A stretch of 64,000 nt of DNA from Paracoccaceae bacterium (GCA_003605175.1 QWDA01000010.1:1-64000), one strand, 5' to 3'; positions 15,293 to 25,324 are shown, numbered from the stretch's first letter. The notes: generated by a model from the sequence alone, not told the origin. Numbers and translations are program-made.

Positions 15293-18200
15293 TGCAAACA
15301 ATAAAACAGACGATCGAGAACCTGCACGCCTCTCTCAAGGACTACATCGAGGCGACGTATCATATCAGTGCGCCCTCGCTTATCGCGCAGCGGCAGGCAC
15401 TTCTCGACAAGGACGGCGTTATCCACCGCGTCCCATTTCTTGAGTCGACCCCCAAATATCAGTCGGGAGAAACCTTCGCCTCGATGTCGGGTTTGCCGAG
15501 CGCTGCGCTGGAACTGCTTAGCCGTTTAAGCACACTTGAGGGAGACCTGCCGCGCCTCGTTTATGACCCCCCTTACATGCACCAGGGCGAGTCCCTAAGA
15601 AACTGCCTGATCGACGGCAAGAACCTCGTCATCATGACTGGAACGGGTTCCGGTAAGACGGAGTCATTTCTTCTGCCAATCCTCGGCAAGTTTGCAAAGG
15701 AAGCACAAGCGCACCCTCAGGCATTCGCAGATCAGCCGGCCATGCGAGCCCTCATAATGTATCCAATGAACGCTCTCGTGAACGACCAACTCGGTCGCTT
15801 GCGAGCGATGCTGGGCGATCCTAGGCTAGTTCAAACTTTCAAGGCTTGGTGCGGACGGCCGCCACGCTTTGCGCGGTATACAAGTCGGACGCCTTATGCA
15901 GGTGTTCGTACGGCGAAAAAGGATGGTCAAAGGCTCAAGTCGTTCGGCGAGTTCTATGTCGATGTACTGCAAAACGCCGCCAGTTCTGACCCCGAGAAGA
16001 GCGAAGAGGCGGGAGCACTTCTCTCAGCCCTCAGAGAAAGAGGAAAATGGCCTGCAAAACCCGACCTTGAGACTTGGTTTGGCCCGAAGGGAAGCCGATG
16101 GGAAAGTAAGGGCGAATTTGTCAGGGCCGTAACACTGCCGGACGATTCCGAACTCTTGACTCGTCACGAAGTGCAGGTCGCCCCGCCTGACTTGCTGGTC
16201 ACAAACTACTCGATGCTGGAATATATGCTAATGCGGCCGATAGAACGGCCGATCTTCGATAGGACAAGGGAGTGGCTACATAGCAACCCCGAGGAGACGT
16301 TCCTCGTTGTGCTCGATGAAGCGCACCTTTATCGCGGCGCCGCGGGCGCAGAAGTGGGACTCTTGCTGCGAAGGTTGCGAGACCGGCTCGGAATATCCGA
16401 GGACCGGCTCCAGGTTATTTGCGCGACAGCAAGCTTTGACGACCCGACATACGCCCTCGACTTTGGTGCTCAACTCTCTGGCGTTCCCGCAAGCACCTTT
16501 GTCGCTGTTCAAGGCGCGCTCGACCTAAAGTCGGTTCAGAACGCTGGAACATCCGCCGATGCCGCAGTTCTATCGGCCATAGACCTCAGGGCTTTTTACG
16601 AAGCCGAGAGTGATAAGGCGCGCCTCAAAACAGTTGCACCGTTTCTGACCTATCGCGAGACCGAAGCCAGCGGACCGACAGAAGTGGCCCTCTACCAAGC
16701 TCTCCATGACTGCGGTCCAATGGGACGGCTCATCAATGCAACCATGAAAGAGGCCATACCGATCGCCGAACTCGGCGCGCTAGTCTTTCCAGAAGGCGTT
16801 TCGGCAGACGTGGCCGATCAGGCCGTCACCGCACTCATGGCGCTTGGCAGTGTCGCAAGGCCGTCGCCAGGTCTTCCTGGGCTATTGCCATGCAGGGTTC
16901 ATAACTTCTTCCGTGGACTGCCGGGTCTCTGGGTCTGCATGGACCCCGAATGCAGCGAACTGGCAGAGGAAGAGCGCGGGGGAATATGCGGGAAGATGTA
17001 CTCGCAGCCCATGGATGCGTGCGGCTGTGGAGCGCGCGTACTCGAACTATTCACATGCCGGAATTGTGGTACAGCCTACGGGCGGGCCTACACCGACGAT
17101 ATCGACGAGCCACACGATCTCTGGGCAGAGCCGGGCGAGCAACTTCGCATGGCAAGCGGAGAAAGCGCGCCACTTGAGCCCATCGACCTGCTTCTTGAGG
17201 AGCCCGCCCACGACGACGTCGCGGAGCCAGCTGACTACGATCTTGAGACAGGACAGCTTAACCCGAACACGCTAGGGCCGCGCACTAGAACAGTCTATAT
17301 TCGGCAGGCGCGGCTAGCCGACACAACCGATGATGATGACGAAGGTGGAAGCACCCCGGAAGCACGGGGAAAGTTTGTACCGTGCGCCGTGTGTGGGAAG
17401 ACGGCCCGCTTCGGGCGCAGCTACGTTCAGGATCACCAGACTAAGGGCGATCAGCCATTTCAGGCGCTACTTACGCGTCAAATTCAGATTCAGCCGCCCG
17501 GTCCTCAAGAGCCAACACGTTTCGCGCCGTTGCGAGGACGCAAGGTGCTCGCATTTAGCGACTCCCGACAAGTTGCGGCCCGATTAGCGCCAAACATTCA
17601 AATGTACTCAGAGCGGGACTCGCTCAGGCCATTGATCATTAGCGGGTTCAAATGGCTTCAGGAACAGGACATTTTAAGACCGCTACTTGGGCTTGATGAT
17701 CTTTATCTCGGAGTATTGCTTGCATCGCAAAGGCTTAATGTGCGTCTTCGTCCGGAGTTGCATGCTCACGAGAGCTTTGAGGTTGAAGACGTTGTTGAGA
17801 CGGCGATCAAGAATGGAGACCTTGACGATCCGACCGCTCTACTCTTGCTACTCAATGATGTGCGGCAGGATCGTCCGCCGGAAGCGCTGCTCGGCAGCAT
17901 GCTTACTACTCTCTCAGACCGTTTTTACGGGATGGAAGCACTCGCGCTAGCTACGCTGTGCGAGAAGGACCGCCATCGCAAGAAAGTAATTGGTCTGCCG
18001 GCCATTCCCGGACTCGCGGAAACGGACGAGGCTAAGCTTGCTCTGGCGCGGTTTTGGCTTCGTAGCTGGAACGGTTTCTGGCTCGCACAAATGCCGGGAA
18101 TCTGGGTCGACCGGCCTGCATCAGACGGCTATCGCGTCAGATCGCGTAAGGCACAGACAAAGATTGACGCTATTAATGCCGTGATCACCGACAAGGCCGC

Positions 18201-20835
18201 GCGGAGGCTGTTCTGGGATGAATGGCATCCCATACTGGTCTCAACCTTCACGAAATCCAAGGAAGGCGGGAACAGGTATCTCAATGGAAGCGAGCTATCG
18301 CTGCAGTTTGAGGGTAACTGGGTACATTGCACAAGCTGCAAGTCAGTCCATAGACCCATTCCCGGACATGATCGCTGCCTTGACTGTGGCAGTCTTTCCG
18401 TCAGTGCGCTCGACCCAGATAGCGATCCCGTCTTCCTCGCCCGGAAAGGGTTTTATCGTAAACCTGTAACTGAGGCTCTCCAGGACCCCCCAAGGCAGCC
18501 CATGGCGCTTATTGCGGCTGAGCACACGGCTCAGTTGAACGCGCCTCAGAACGAGGATGTTTTCTCCAAAGCCGAGGAGCACGAACTGCTGTTCCAAGAT
18601 ATCGCCCTTGTCGGCAGCAACCTCAGGTCTCGCGCTACAGCGATCGATATCCTTTCCAGTACCACGACTATGGAGGTCGGTATCGACCTTGGTGCTCTGA
18701 CAGGTGTCGCGCTAAGGAATATGCCCCCTGGTCGCGCAAATTATCAGCAGCGCGCAGGCCGGGCCGGTCGTCGTGGCAACGCAGTTGCCACTGTCTTGGC
18801 TTTCGGAAGCGCGGACAGTCATGACGAGCACTATTTCTCACGGCCGGATGAAATGATCCGCGGCAAGGTCATCGACCCGAAGCTCACGCTGGATAACCCT
18901 GAGATCGCACGGCGGCATATCCGCGCCTATCTGCTTCAAGGCTATCATCAGGACCGGCTGCCGACGATTGATGCTAGCCAGCCGCACGACCTTTTCTCGG
19001 TTCTCGGTAGCGTCTCAGCTTTCCGCAAGCCGGAGTCTGTACTGAACCGGGATGATTTCGCTTCGTGGCTCAATGAGAAGGAAGAGGCGCTCCGTATGCG
19101 GATTGCCTCCTGGCTCCCGATTGAACTCTCGGATGCGGACCGTAGCGAACTTCTCGGAGGCTTCGTGGCGGACTGCCTCAAAGCCGTTGATGATGCAATC
19201 TCCTCGGATGCCACTAGTGATGACCAGGAAGACGGCGAGGATGATAGCGGGGATGAGGAAGCACCGGAGGAGGGAGAGGAACGTCCGCAGCAGGCTTCTC
19301 AGCCCAATAAGCTCCTCGACCGCCTGCTTTATTGCGGGAAACTGCCCCGATATGCGTTCCCGACGGACGTAGCGACCTTCCATGTTTTTGACCGTGACCG
19401 GTCCACACCGTTCCGACACATCATGAAGTTTGCTCCTTCGCAGGGTCTGCCGATTGCACTCTCGCAGTACGCGCCCGGAAAGCAGGTTTGGATTGCGGGG
19501 AAGTGCTACACCTCTGGCGCAATTTACTCGGTAATGAGGGATGATCTCTTTGAGGCCTGGCAAGCACGCAAATTGTACATGCAATGCACTGAATGCGGGT
19601 ACGCCAAGACATACGAGCAGGGAGAGGTCGTTCGCAGTGATACGACAGACTGCGAAGCCTGCGGTGAGCCCGGCAGCTTTGGACCAGCACGGTATTGGCT
19701 TCGCCCACCCGGTTTCGCACATCCCGTCTTTGAGGAGGAGGTCACATCTCCGGACGAGATACCGGAGACAAGCTACGCTACGCGGGCCAAACTCACTATG
19801 GGTACACCAGGCGACACTGCCGGTTGGGTTCATGCCAATGACCGCGTCCGCGGCCTTAGTACGCGAGAACACTTGTTAGTATCGAATACCGGACCGCAAG
19901 ATGACGGCTACACTTATTGCGTCAAGTGCGGGCGGATCGAAGCAAGCTCGACACCGCACCCGAGCCTTGCCGGCCCGCACCGCAAACCCTTCCCGGAGAA
20001 AGACGACAATCTCATGTGCGACGGTATCGGTCCGACGCGACACTTGGTTCTGGGCACAGACTTCATCACTGACATCGGCCTTTTCTCCATGCGTGTGGAG
20101 AAACCCATTGAACTCCGACCTGCCCATTACTCCACACACGTCGCACTCAGGACAGTCAGTGAGGCTTTGGCCAAGGCCGCCTGTCAATTGCTTGAAGTCG
20201 AGTCGGGCGAGTTGATGGCAGAGTTTCGTCCTGCCCTGACGCCGGGCGGGAAGTCGGGAAAAGAAGTTGAGATTTTCCTATACGACACGTTGCCAGGGGG
20301 CGCAGGTTTTGCCAGCCAGATTGCTGTTCGTGGCCTCGAACTTTTCCAGCGGGCGCTATCCACTCTCAAGAACTGTCCTGAAGACTGCGACGGCTCTTGC
20401 TACCGTTGCCTCAGGAGCTTCAAGAACAAGCTCGAACATAGACTTCTCGACCGTCATGTCGGGGTCGAGCTTCTTGAATATCTACTGTCCGGCCAGCACT
20501 CAGGGTTTAACGAACAACGTTTGAAAGATTCTACTGCGCTCTTGTTGAACGACCTAAAGAGGCGCTGCGATGACAGTATATCTTTTAAGGCGGATGCCAG
20601 CATCACTTATGGCGCCGCAAAGACCATAAAGGTTCCGATCCTTGCACAATTCGGCGGAAAGACATTCGTCATAGCTTTGTCAGGACCATTGACCAGCGGC
20701 CACCCGGCAGACCCTAGAGTCGCAGACCTTCGCGAAAACAGTACCAGTCACCGTGTAATCGTCGAAAACGAGCTAGAAGTGCGTGGAAATCTTCCTTCGG
20801 TAAGCCGCAAAGTTATTCAACAGATTAGAACGTGA
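15292..20835 (+). CDS. druE: DruE-like DEAH helicase with DUF1998 domain
   Basis: A very large (1847-residue) SF2 helicase. Walker A TGTGSGKTE is at about residues 116-124, DEAH at 341-344, ICATASF near 380, and motifs V/VI (TTTMEVGIDLG ... QQRAGRAGRRG) at about 1123-1160. Cysteine clusters suggest zinc sites near 549-600, 1013-1035 and 1432-1460. The C-terminus carries the DUF1998 block (CPEDCDGSCYRCLRSF near 1700). This architecture and size match DruE, the subunit common to all Druantia types; DISARM DrmB and DpdJ are relatives, but DUF4338 in the operon favours Druantia. An acidic stretch occupies about residues 1300-1340. Confidence 0.85.
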   Translation: MQTIKQTIENLHASLKDYIEATYHISAPSLIAQRQALLDKDGVIHRVPFLESTPKYQSGETFASMSGLPSAALELLSRLSTLEGDLPRLVYDPPYMHQGESLRNCLIDGKNLVIMTGTGSGKTESFLLPILGKFAKEAQAHPQAFADQPAMRALIMYPMNALVNDQLGRLRAMLGDPRLVQTFKAWCGRPPRFARYTSRTPYAGVRTAKKDGQRLKSFGEFYVDVLQNAASSDPEKSEEAGALLSALRERGKWPAKPDLETWFGPKGSRWESKGEFVRAVTLPDDSELLTRHEVQVAPPDLLVTNYSMLEYMLMRPIERPIFDRTREWLHSNPEETFLVVLDEAHLYRGAAGAEVGLLLRRLRDRLGISEDRLQVICATASFDDPTYALDFGAQLSGVPASTFVAVQGALDLKSVQNAGTSADAAVLSAIDLRAFYEAESDKARLKTVAPFLTYRETEASGPTEVALYQALHDCGPMGRLINATMKEAIPIAELGALVFPEGVSADVADQAVTALMALGSVARPSPGLPGLLPCRVHNFFRGLPGLWVCMDPECSELAEEERGGICGKMYSQPMDACGCGARVLELFTCRNCGTAYGRAYTDDIDEPHDLWAEPGEQLRMASGESAPLEPIDLLLEEPAHDDVAEPADYDLETGQLNPNTLGPRTRTVYIRQARLADTTDDDDEGGSTPEARGKFVPCAVCGKTARFGRSYVQDHQTKGDQPFQALLTRQIQIQPPGPQEPTRFAPLRGRKVLAFSDSRQVAARLAPNIQMYSERDSLRPLIISGFKWLQEQDILRPLLGLDDLYLGVLLASQRLNVRLRPELHAHESFEVEDVVETAIKNGDLDDPTALLLLLNDVRQDRPPEALLGSMLTTLSDRFYGMEALALATLCEKDRHRKKVIGLPAIPGLAETDEAKLALARFWLRSWNGFWLAQMPGIWVDRPASDGYRVRSRKAQTKIDAINAVITDKAARRLFWDEWHPILVSTFTKSKEGGNRYLNGSELSLQFEGNWVHCTSCKSVHRPIPGHDRCLDCGSLSVSALDPDSDPVFLARKGFYRKPVTEALQDPPRQPMALIAAEHTAQLNAPQNEDVFSKAEEHELLFQDIALVGSNLRSRATAIDILSSTTTMEVGIDLGALTGVALRNMPPGRANYQQRAGRAGRRGNAVATVLAFGSADSHDEHYFSRPDEMIRGKVIDPKLTLDNPEIARRHIRAYLLQGYHQDRLPTIDASQPHDLFSVLGSVSAFRKPESVLNRDDFASWLNEKEEALRMRIASWLPIELSDADRSELLGGFVADCLKAVDDAISSDATSDDQEDGEDDSGDEEAPEEGEERPQQASQPNKLLDRLLYCGKLPRYAFPTDVATFHVFDRDRSTPFRHIMKFAPSQGLPIALSQYAPGKQVWIAGKCYTSGAIYSVMRDDLFEAWQARKLYMQCTECGYAKTYEQGEVVRSDTTDCEACGEPGSFGPARYWLRPPGFAHPVFEEEVTSPDEIPETSYATRAKLTMGTPGDTAGWVHANDRVRGLSTREHLLVSNTGPQDDGYTYCVKCGRIEASSTPHPSLAGPHRKPFPEKDDNLMCDGIGPTRHLVLGTDFITDIGLFSMRVEKPIELRPAHYSTHVALRTVSEALAKAACQLLEVESGELMAEFRPALTPGGKSGKEVEIFLYDTLPGGAGFASQIAVRGLELFQRALSTLKNCPEDCDGSCYRCLRSFKNKLEHRLLDRHVGVELLEYLLSGQHSGFNEQRLKDSTALLLNDLKRRCDDSISFKADASITYGAAKTIKVPILAQFGGKTFVIALSGPLTSGHPADPRVADLRENSTSHRVIVENELEVRGNLPSVSRKVIQQIRT

Positions 20836-20842
20836 GGGTGAA

Positions 20843-20920
20843 GTGATCGCAATTCCGTCCTCGTTCGTTCTTCCTCTGGGATGCTTGTCAAAGCATCTTG
20901 GCCTTGGTTTGTGCGCATGA
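20843..20920 (+). other. Possible 25-codon coupling ORF before the SF1 helicase
   Basis: A GTG at 20843, preceded by GAGGGTGAA, opens a 25-codon frame (MIAIPSSFVLPL...) whose TGA at 20918-20920 overlaps an ATG at 20917 in the helicase frame. Such ATGA overlaps often couple translation. It may be a leader peptide or chance. Confidence 0.3.
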
Positions 20921-22881
20921 TTGAGATTGTTGGTGCGAATGAAGGCCAGGAATTCGAGGCGGCAGTTCATCTCCGTAAACTCATTCTCGCCGTTTGGCCC
21001 GACCTCAGCCAGCATCCGGATGACCATGTCAAGTTATTCGTGGGTCTAAAGCTCTATGGTCAGAAGTACGAGGACATCGATGTTTTTGTGGTTGGCCACT
21101 TCGCTGAACCACGAGAATTCGACGTCGAAATGAAATTCTATCCACGAGATAGTGAACCTATCCTACCAAAGCGAGCCTATGTCCGTAGCTTCGCCTTGGC
21201 TGTCGAGGTTAAGTCGCATGACGCAAGTGGCGTTCGCTTCGATGACAAACTCGTCTCAGTAAAGTACCCGCGTGGTTGGGAGTGTGTGACCGAAAAGGCC
21301 TTCAAGCAGGTATTCGAACTGAAAAGTTATCTAGTGCGGGCGGGGCTCCCGAACCCTTATGTGCAAGACCTTATCTTCATGTCTGGTTTGCGCGAAACCG
21401 ATCTCCCTGTGCGCCCACATAACTGCTTTGGGATAGATGCCAGTTTCGAGAAAATTCTCAATATCGTCGGTCAAGTATCCCAGCCGGTTGTGAAGAATCG
21501 ATTCGTTACGATTAGTTTCGGCAGTGACGAGAACTTTCGTGCAATATTATCGCCGCAGGCAACGGTTCTAAAGACTTTGGAGCCAACGGCGCTTGATCGA
21601 AAGCGGATGGATCGGATTGTGAAATCCGCTCTACCAGACGAGTGGCTTGACGACCTTACCAAGAAGCAAATCGTCATACGCGGACGCGGCGGCGTGGGAA
21701 AGACCGTTATTCTGCTCCAGATGGCGTACCGCGCTTTCGACAATGCCGGAATGCGATCACTAGTGCTCACCTACAACAAGGCACTTGTCGCTGACATGCG
21801 GCGCACCATGGCGCTTCTTGGTGTCCCTCGCCATCTCTCGAAAGGCGGTATCGGAATTGAGACTGTCCACGCATTCCTCGGGCGCCTCATGCGAGAACTT
21901 GGGATTATCGGAAGCGAGGACGACTTCCTCGCCAACTACGAGAAGCACAAGCTGGGGTTGCTCGACTATCTCCGTAGCGGCGCGGTATCGAAGGACGATC
22001 TCAAGAACCTCATCGAAGAGAACGCTGACGAGTTCGCATGGGACGTTATCTTTGTTGATGAGGGCCAGGACTGGCCTTCAAACGAAATCGAGATACTGCG
22101 TACTGTTTTCAGACCCGAGCAGATCGTCGTTGCGGATGGTGTAGATCAATACGTTCGCGACTCGGTCGCCGACTGGGACGCTGGTCTTTCGCGCGACCTT
22201 CTCCGGCCGCGCCGGCTAAGACGATGCCTTCGGATGAAGGCCAACTTGGCGCACTTCGTTGCCGATTGCGCAGGGGCGTTGGGGCTCGAGAACTGGGACT
22301 TGGAGCCAAATCCCGATGCCAATGGCGGTCGCGTCATGATTGTTGAGGGTGAGATGGCGGGAAACACCGTGATCTACGAACGGCTCAAGGAGGAGGCCGC
22401 CGAACTCGGTAACTATCCAGTCGATCTTCTTGCCTGTGTTCCTCCGACGCTCGTTGTTCATGAGGAAGATCAAACCTATGCGATCCCGGGACGAGCGATC
22501 CAGAAGGCCGGTGGACTTGTGTGGGACGCGTCTTCAAAAGATGTCAGAGAGAACTACCCGACAGAACGGGACGCTTTGCGTATTGTTCAGTATGATTCCT
22601 GCCGCGGCCTCGAAGGCTGGACGGTCATCAACTATGCATTTGACGATTTCTACGACTACAAGCTGAAACAGTGGCTGTCATCGCCACCGGACCTTGGCGG
22701 GTTGTTTGACACCAAGGAAGACCTGGCCGCCGCATTTGCTGCGCAATGGGTCATGATACCCATCACTCGCGCTATGGATACGCTTGTCATCAACTTGTCC
22801 AAACGACCATCTCGCTTGAAGGATGCTCTGCGGCAAGTTCACGAGCGCCGGGGCGACTTCATAGAATGGTTAGAGGTTTGA
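20917..22881 (+). CDS. SF1 (UvrD-like) helicase with nuclease-like N-terminus
   Basis: A 654-residue protein from the ATG at 20917 (MIEIVGANEG), or 666 residues from the ATG at 20881. The N-terminal 200 residues contain EDIDVFVVGHF and LAVEVKSHDASG, a D...ExK arrangement like NERD/PD-(D/E)xK nuclease folds. Then come Walker A RGRGGVGKT (about 252-260), QDW-type Walker B IFVDEGQDWP (about 385) and C-terminal UvrD-like motifs (QYDSCRGLEGW; PITRAMDTLVI). It follows druE by about 80 bases on the same strand and is followed by a strong terminator. It is not a standard Druantia subunit, so it may be an accessory effector or a separate defence gene. Confidence 0.75.
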   Translation: MIEIVGANEGQEFEAAVHLRKLILAVWPDLSQHPDDHVKLFVGLKLYGQKYEDIDVFVVGHFAEPREFDVEMKFYPRDSEPILPKRAYVRSFALAVEVKSHDASGVRFDDKLVSVKYPRGWECVTEKAFKQVFELKSYLVRAGLPNPYVQDLIFMSGLRETDLPVRPHNCFGIDASFEKILNIVGQVSQPVVKNRFVTISFGSDENFRAILSPQATVLKTLEPTALDRKRMDRIVKSALPDEWLDDLTKKQIVIRGRGGVGKTVILLQMAYRAFDNAGMRSLVLTYNKALVADMRRTMALLGVPRHLSKGGIGIETVHAFLGRLMRELGIIGSEDDFLANYEKHKLGLLDYLRSGAVSKDDLKNLIEENADEFAWDVIFVDEGQDWPSNEIEILRTVFRPEQIVVADGVDQYVRDSVADWDAGLSRDLLRPRRLRRCLRMKANLAHFVADCAGALGLENWDLEPNPDANGGRVMIVEGEMAGNTVIYERLKEEAAELGNYPVDLLACVPPTLVVHEEDQTYAIPGRAIQKAGGLVWDASSKDVRENYPTERDALRIVQYDSCRGLEGWTVINYAFDDFYDYKLKQWLSSPPDLGGLFDTKEDLAAAFAAQWVMIPITRAMDTLVINLSKRPSRLKDALRQVHERRGDFIEWLEV

Positions 22882-23272
22882 GTCTATCTTGCGGAGGGTT
22901 TGATCGTACCCACTGTTTTTCTTCTAGTTCTCGTCAGCAAACAAAGTCCAGATCGAGCCCCCGCAACCAAATATACACGCGTTTCCAAACGCTTGAACGC
23001 CGCCCTCCGGGGCGGCGTTTGTGTTTTTGCGCATCGTGGAAGCAAGAGGGGCCGAAACCCCTCAAGCCACTTCGAAAGATTGAGCTCGCTGCTTCCCGCG
23101 CCAGTCAGGAGACATCGACTGCTCTCGGGGAAGCCGTTGCACCTAGCTTCCGTTGTCGCGTCATTTGGACGCCAAGTGGCTCGTCAGCACCCAATCGGCC
23201 CCCAAGGAAACTTTCGACCGAAAGCGCCCTGTCTCGAATTCAGGAATACGCTTTGTTTTTCAGGTGTTTAAA
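22882..23272. other. Right end of the island, no gene
   Basis: Apart from the terminator at 22996-23028, nothing coding is visible. The region runs to the CCA end of tRNA-Phe, so it should hold the right attachment site. A matching copy of the tRNA 3' end is not visible elsewhere in the window. Confidence 0.5.
22996..23028 (+). terminator. Intrinsic terminator of the defence operon
   Basis: A perfect 10-pair stem, AACGCCGCCC (22996-23005) with GGGCGGCGTT (23010-23019), TCCG loop, followed by TGTGTTTTT. It ends plus-strand transcription 115 bases after the SF1 helicase gene. Confidence 0.85.
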
Positions 23273-23347
23273 TGGTGCCCGGGGGCGGAATCGAACCACC
23301 GACACGAGGATTTTCAATCCACTGCTCTACCCCTGAGCTACCCGGGC
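23273..23347 (-). tRNA. tRNA-Phe (GAA)
   Basis: A complete 75-base cloverleaf on the minus strand. The acceptor stem GCCCGGG pairs with CCCGGGC; the anticodon loop is TTGAAAA, giving GAA; the T arm reads GGTTCGATTCC; CCA is encoded (TGG at 23273-23275 on the plus strand). The foreign region begins right after its 3' end, the normal attachment position for tRNA-targeting integrases. Confidence 0.95.
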
Positions 23348-23423
23348 ACGGGTGGGGCGGGCGAACCGGCCCCTTGGGTCGCGGTGTTCTAGACGGGGGG
23401 CCGGGGGCTGTCCAGTGGGAATC

Positions 23424-23600
23424 TCAGTGCCTTGTGGGGTCGTCGGCGGGGCCGTCCTCGGGCTCCGGATCCTCGGCCTCCTCGGCCGGGATCGCGTAGG
23501 CGCCGGTCATCCAGCGGCCGAGATCGACATCGGCACAGCGGCGCGAGCAGAACGGGCGGTAGGCCTGCTCGGTGGGCTTGTTGCAGATCGGGCAGGCCAT
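23424..23600 (-). CDS. yacG: DNA gyrase inhibitor YacG, zinc protein
   Basis: A 58-residue protein beginning MACPICNKP, with the four-cysteine zinc motif Cys3, Cys6, Cys18 and Cys22 (CPIC...FCSRRC) followed by DLGRWMTGAYAIP, all family signatures. YacG binds GyrB and inhibits gyrase in E. coli. The C-terminus is acidic. Its ATG sits directly after the stop of the RNase E/G gene, so the two are coupled, as in other Rhodobacterales. Confidence 0.9.
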   Translation of the reverse strand: MACPICNKPTEQAYRPFCSRRCADVDLGRWMTGAYAIPAEEAEDPEPEDGPADDPTRH

Positions 23601-24758
23601 TCAGAGCACCTCCGCCAGCGGGCGGCGTTCGCGTTTGCGTTGCAACTCATAGAGCCCGAGCGCGGTCCAGCCCACAAGGCTGGTTTCCACCGGGTCGTCG
23701 CGGAACGCCTTCTTCAGCGCCTCCTCCAGCGTGCGGCGGTGCTGCTTCGGCATCGGCGCGAAGTCGACGGCGATCTGGCCGCCGAGGCCACGGAGGCGGA
23801 GCTGGCGGGGCAGCTCGCGGGCGGTGGCGAGGTTGGCCTTGAGCCCGGCGGCGGGGGAGAAGTCGGCGCCGGTGTTGACGTCGACGGCGACGAGGGCGCG
23901 GGTCGGCTCGACGGCCATGGAAGCGCCGCCGTCGAGGGCGATATCGGGCGATCCGAGCGCGTCGATGGCGTCGTGGACGCCGGCGGCTTCGAAAGGGTCG
24001 GGTTCGGGACGGAGGAGAGGCAGGAAGCTTTCGTCGCCGTAGAAGCCCCGAGGGCCGAGTTCGTTGCCGGATGCCAGGTTCCGGGCAAGTTCCGGATCGC
24101 AAAGGATGGCATCGGGGCGCGGGAAAAGCCATTCGCGCAGGGCGTGGTTGTGGGGAAGCCCAGGCGTCTCCCCGTGGGCGCCGTCCGGTGCGCGGAGTGC
24201 GGCTGCCCGTTCGCTCCACGATCCGACGAGCCGGTCGAATTCCCGCGTGAGTTCCGGCGCTCCCTCGCCCCGCGCCGAGGTTCGGACGATGACGCCCAGG
24301 CTATCGGGGCCGGGGATGGCGCGATTGGCCGCAAGGGCCTCGCGGATGACGGTTTCGAGCCGTTCCCGCTCCGCCTCGTTGCCGATCTTGCGCGAGACGT
24401 TCACGCCGGGAGCGCCGGGGGTCAGGATCAGGCGCGGCCCCTTGAAGAGCAGACGGGTGGTGAGCGTGACCGCCTTGCCCGGTTCGGGCAGGCTGACGAC
24501 CTGGACGAGGATCCGCTCGCCTTCGCGGACGTTCTTCGCCTCGCGGAGATAGCCTTCCTGGCCGCCGGCCATCTCGCAGAAGGCGCCGGCCTTCGGGAGC
24601 TTGCGCGTCACGCGGACGGTGCAGATGTCGCCGGAGCCTGGCAGCGCGGAGCCTTTGGGCGGGTCGAGGATCAGGTCTTCGAGGCGGCCGTCGACGACGA
24701 GGGCGGCGGCGAAACCGCGCTCATTGGGCGTGTCGAGAACGATCACCCGGCCCTTCAT
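23601..24758 (-). CDS. rng: Ribonuclease E/G family protein
   Basis: A 385-residue protein. I chose the ATG at 24758 (MKGRVIVLD), which overlaps the maf stop by four bases; longer versions read back through maf. Visible family blocks are an S1-like region ([28 protein letters not shown]), the catalytic segment [12 protein letters not shown] with the metal-binding Asp residues, and [17 protein letters not shown]. It lacks a long C-terminal degradosome scaffold and is shorter than RNase G of E. coli, as usual for this alphaproteobacterial branch. The likely role is rRNA or mRNA processing. Confidence 0.85.
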   Translation of the reverse strand: MKGRVIVLDTPNERGFAAALVVDGRLEDLILDPPKGSALPGSGDICTVRVTRKLPKAGAFCEMAGGQEGYLREAKNVREGERILVQVVSLPEPGKAVTLTTRLLFKGPRLILTPGAPGVNVSRKIGNEAERERLETVIREALAANRAIPGPDSLGVIVRTSARGEGAPELTREFDRLVGSWSERAAALRAPDGAHGETPGLPHNHALREWLFPRPDAILCDPELARNLASGNELGPRGFYGDESFLPLLRPEPDPFEAAGVHDAIDALGSPDIALDGGASMAVEPTRALVAVDVNTGADFSPAAGLKANLATARELPRQLRLRGLGGQIAVDFAPMPKQHRRTLEEALKKAFRDDPVETSLVGWTALGLYELQRKRERRPLAEVL

Positions 24759-25324
24759 CGAGAGAACTCCAACCCGGCCGCCTGCAACAGCGCCGCCGTT
24801 TCGGCGAGCGGCAGGCCCATGACGCCCGAATAGCTGCCCTGGATCCACGGGATGAAGGCGGCGGCGGGGCCCTGGATGGCGTAGCCGCCGGCCTTGCCCT
24901 GCCAGTCGCCGGTGGCGAGGTAGCCCGAGATCTCGGGTTCCGACAGCCGCTTCATCCTCACGGCGGTGACGTTCTCGCGGGTCCGGAGCCGGTCGCCGGC
25001 CCGGACCGCCACGGCGGTGATCACGGTGTGGCGCCGGCCCGAGAGGCTTTCGAGGAAGCGGCGCGCTTCGTCCGCATCCCCGGGCTTGCCGAGGATCCGG
25101 CGGCCGAGCGCAACGGTGGTGTCGGCCGAAAGCAGCACCTCGCCCGGGCCGAGCGGGAGCGCACGCGCCTTTTCCACCGCCATGCGCAGGCAGTAGGGGC
25201 GCGGCAATTCGCCCCGCAGCGGGGTTTCGTCGATATCGGGCGAGAGGACACGGTCGGGCACCAGCCCGAGCTGTGCCAGAAGCTCGCGGCGGCGCGGGCT
25301 TGCCGATCCGAGAATCAGGCGCAC
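24755..25324 (-). CDS. maf: Maf nucleotide pyrophosphatase
   Basis: A 189-residue protein with the Maf signature [18 protein letters not shown] at the N-terminus, SADTTVALG in the middle and [15 protein letters not shown] near residue 146. Maf proteins hydrolyse dTTP/UTP or m7GTP-type nucleotides to monophosphates, sanitising the nucleotide pool. It lies between infA and the RNase E/G gene, an arrangement conserved in alphaproteobacteria. Confidence 0.92.
   Translation of the reverse strand: MRLILGSASPRRRELLAQLGLVPDRVLSPDIDETPLRGELPRPYCLRMAVEKARALPLGPGEVLLSADTTVALGRRILGKPGDADEARRFLESLSGRRHTVITAVAVRAGDRLRTRENVTAVRMKRLSEPEISGYLATGDWQGKAGGYAIQGPAAAFIPWIQGSYSGVMGLPLAETAALLQAAGLEFSR

Noticed and set aside
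15292-20835. Assignment of the large helicase to DISARM (DrmA/DrmB) or Dpd
   Set aside because: DISARM would need a separate DrmB and methylase genes, and Dpd needs the 7-deazaguanine genes; DUF4338 directly upstream points to Druantia.
1-23272. Integrase or second att copy inside the island
   Set aside because: I looked for tyrosine or serine recombinase motifs and for a copy of the tRNA-Phe 3' end and found neither; they are presumed to be outside the window.
23352-24833. 493-codon plus-strand frame
   Set aside because: It is antisense to the RNase E/G gene; in this GC-rich DNA the opposite strand stays open by codon bias, and its sequence has no domain.
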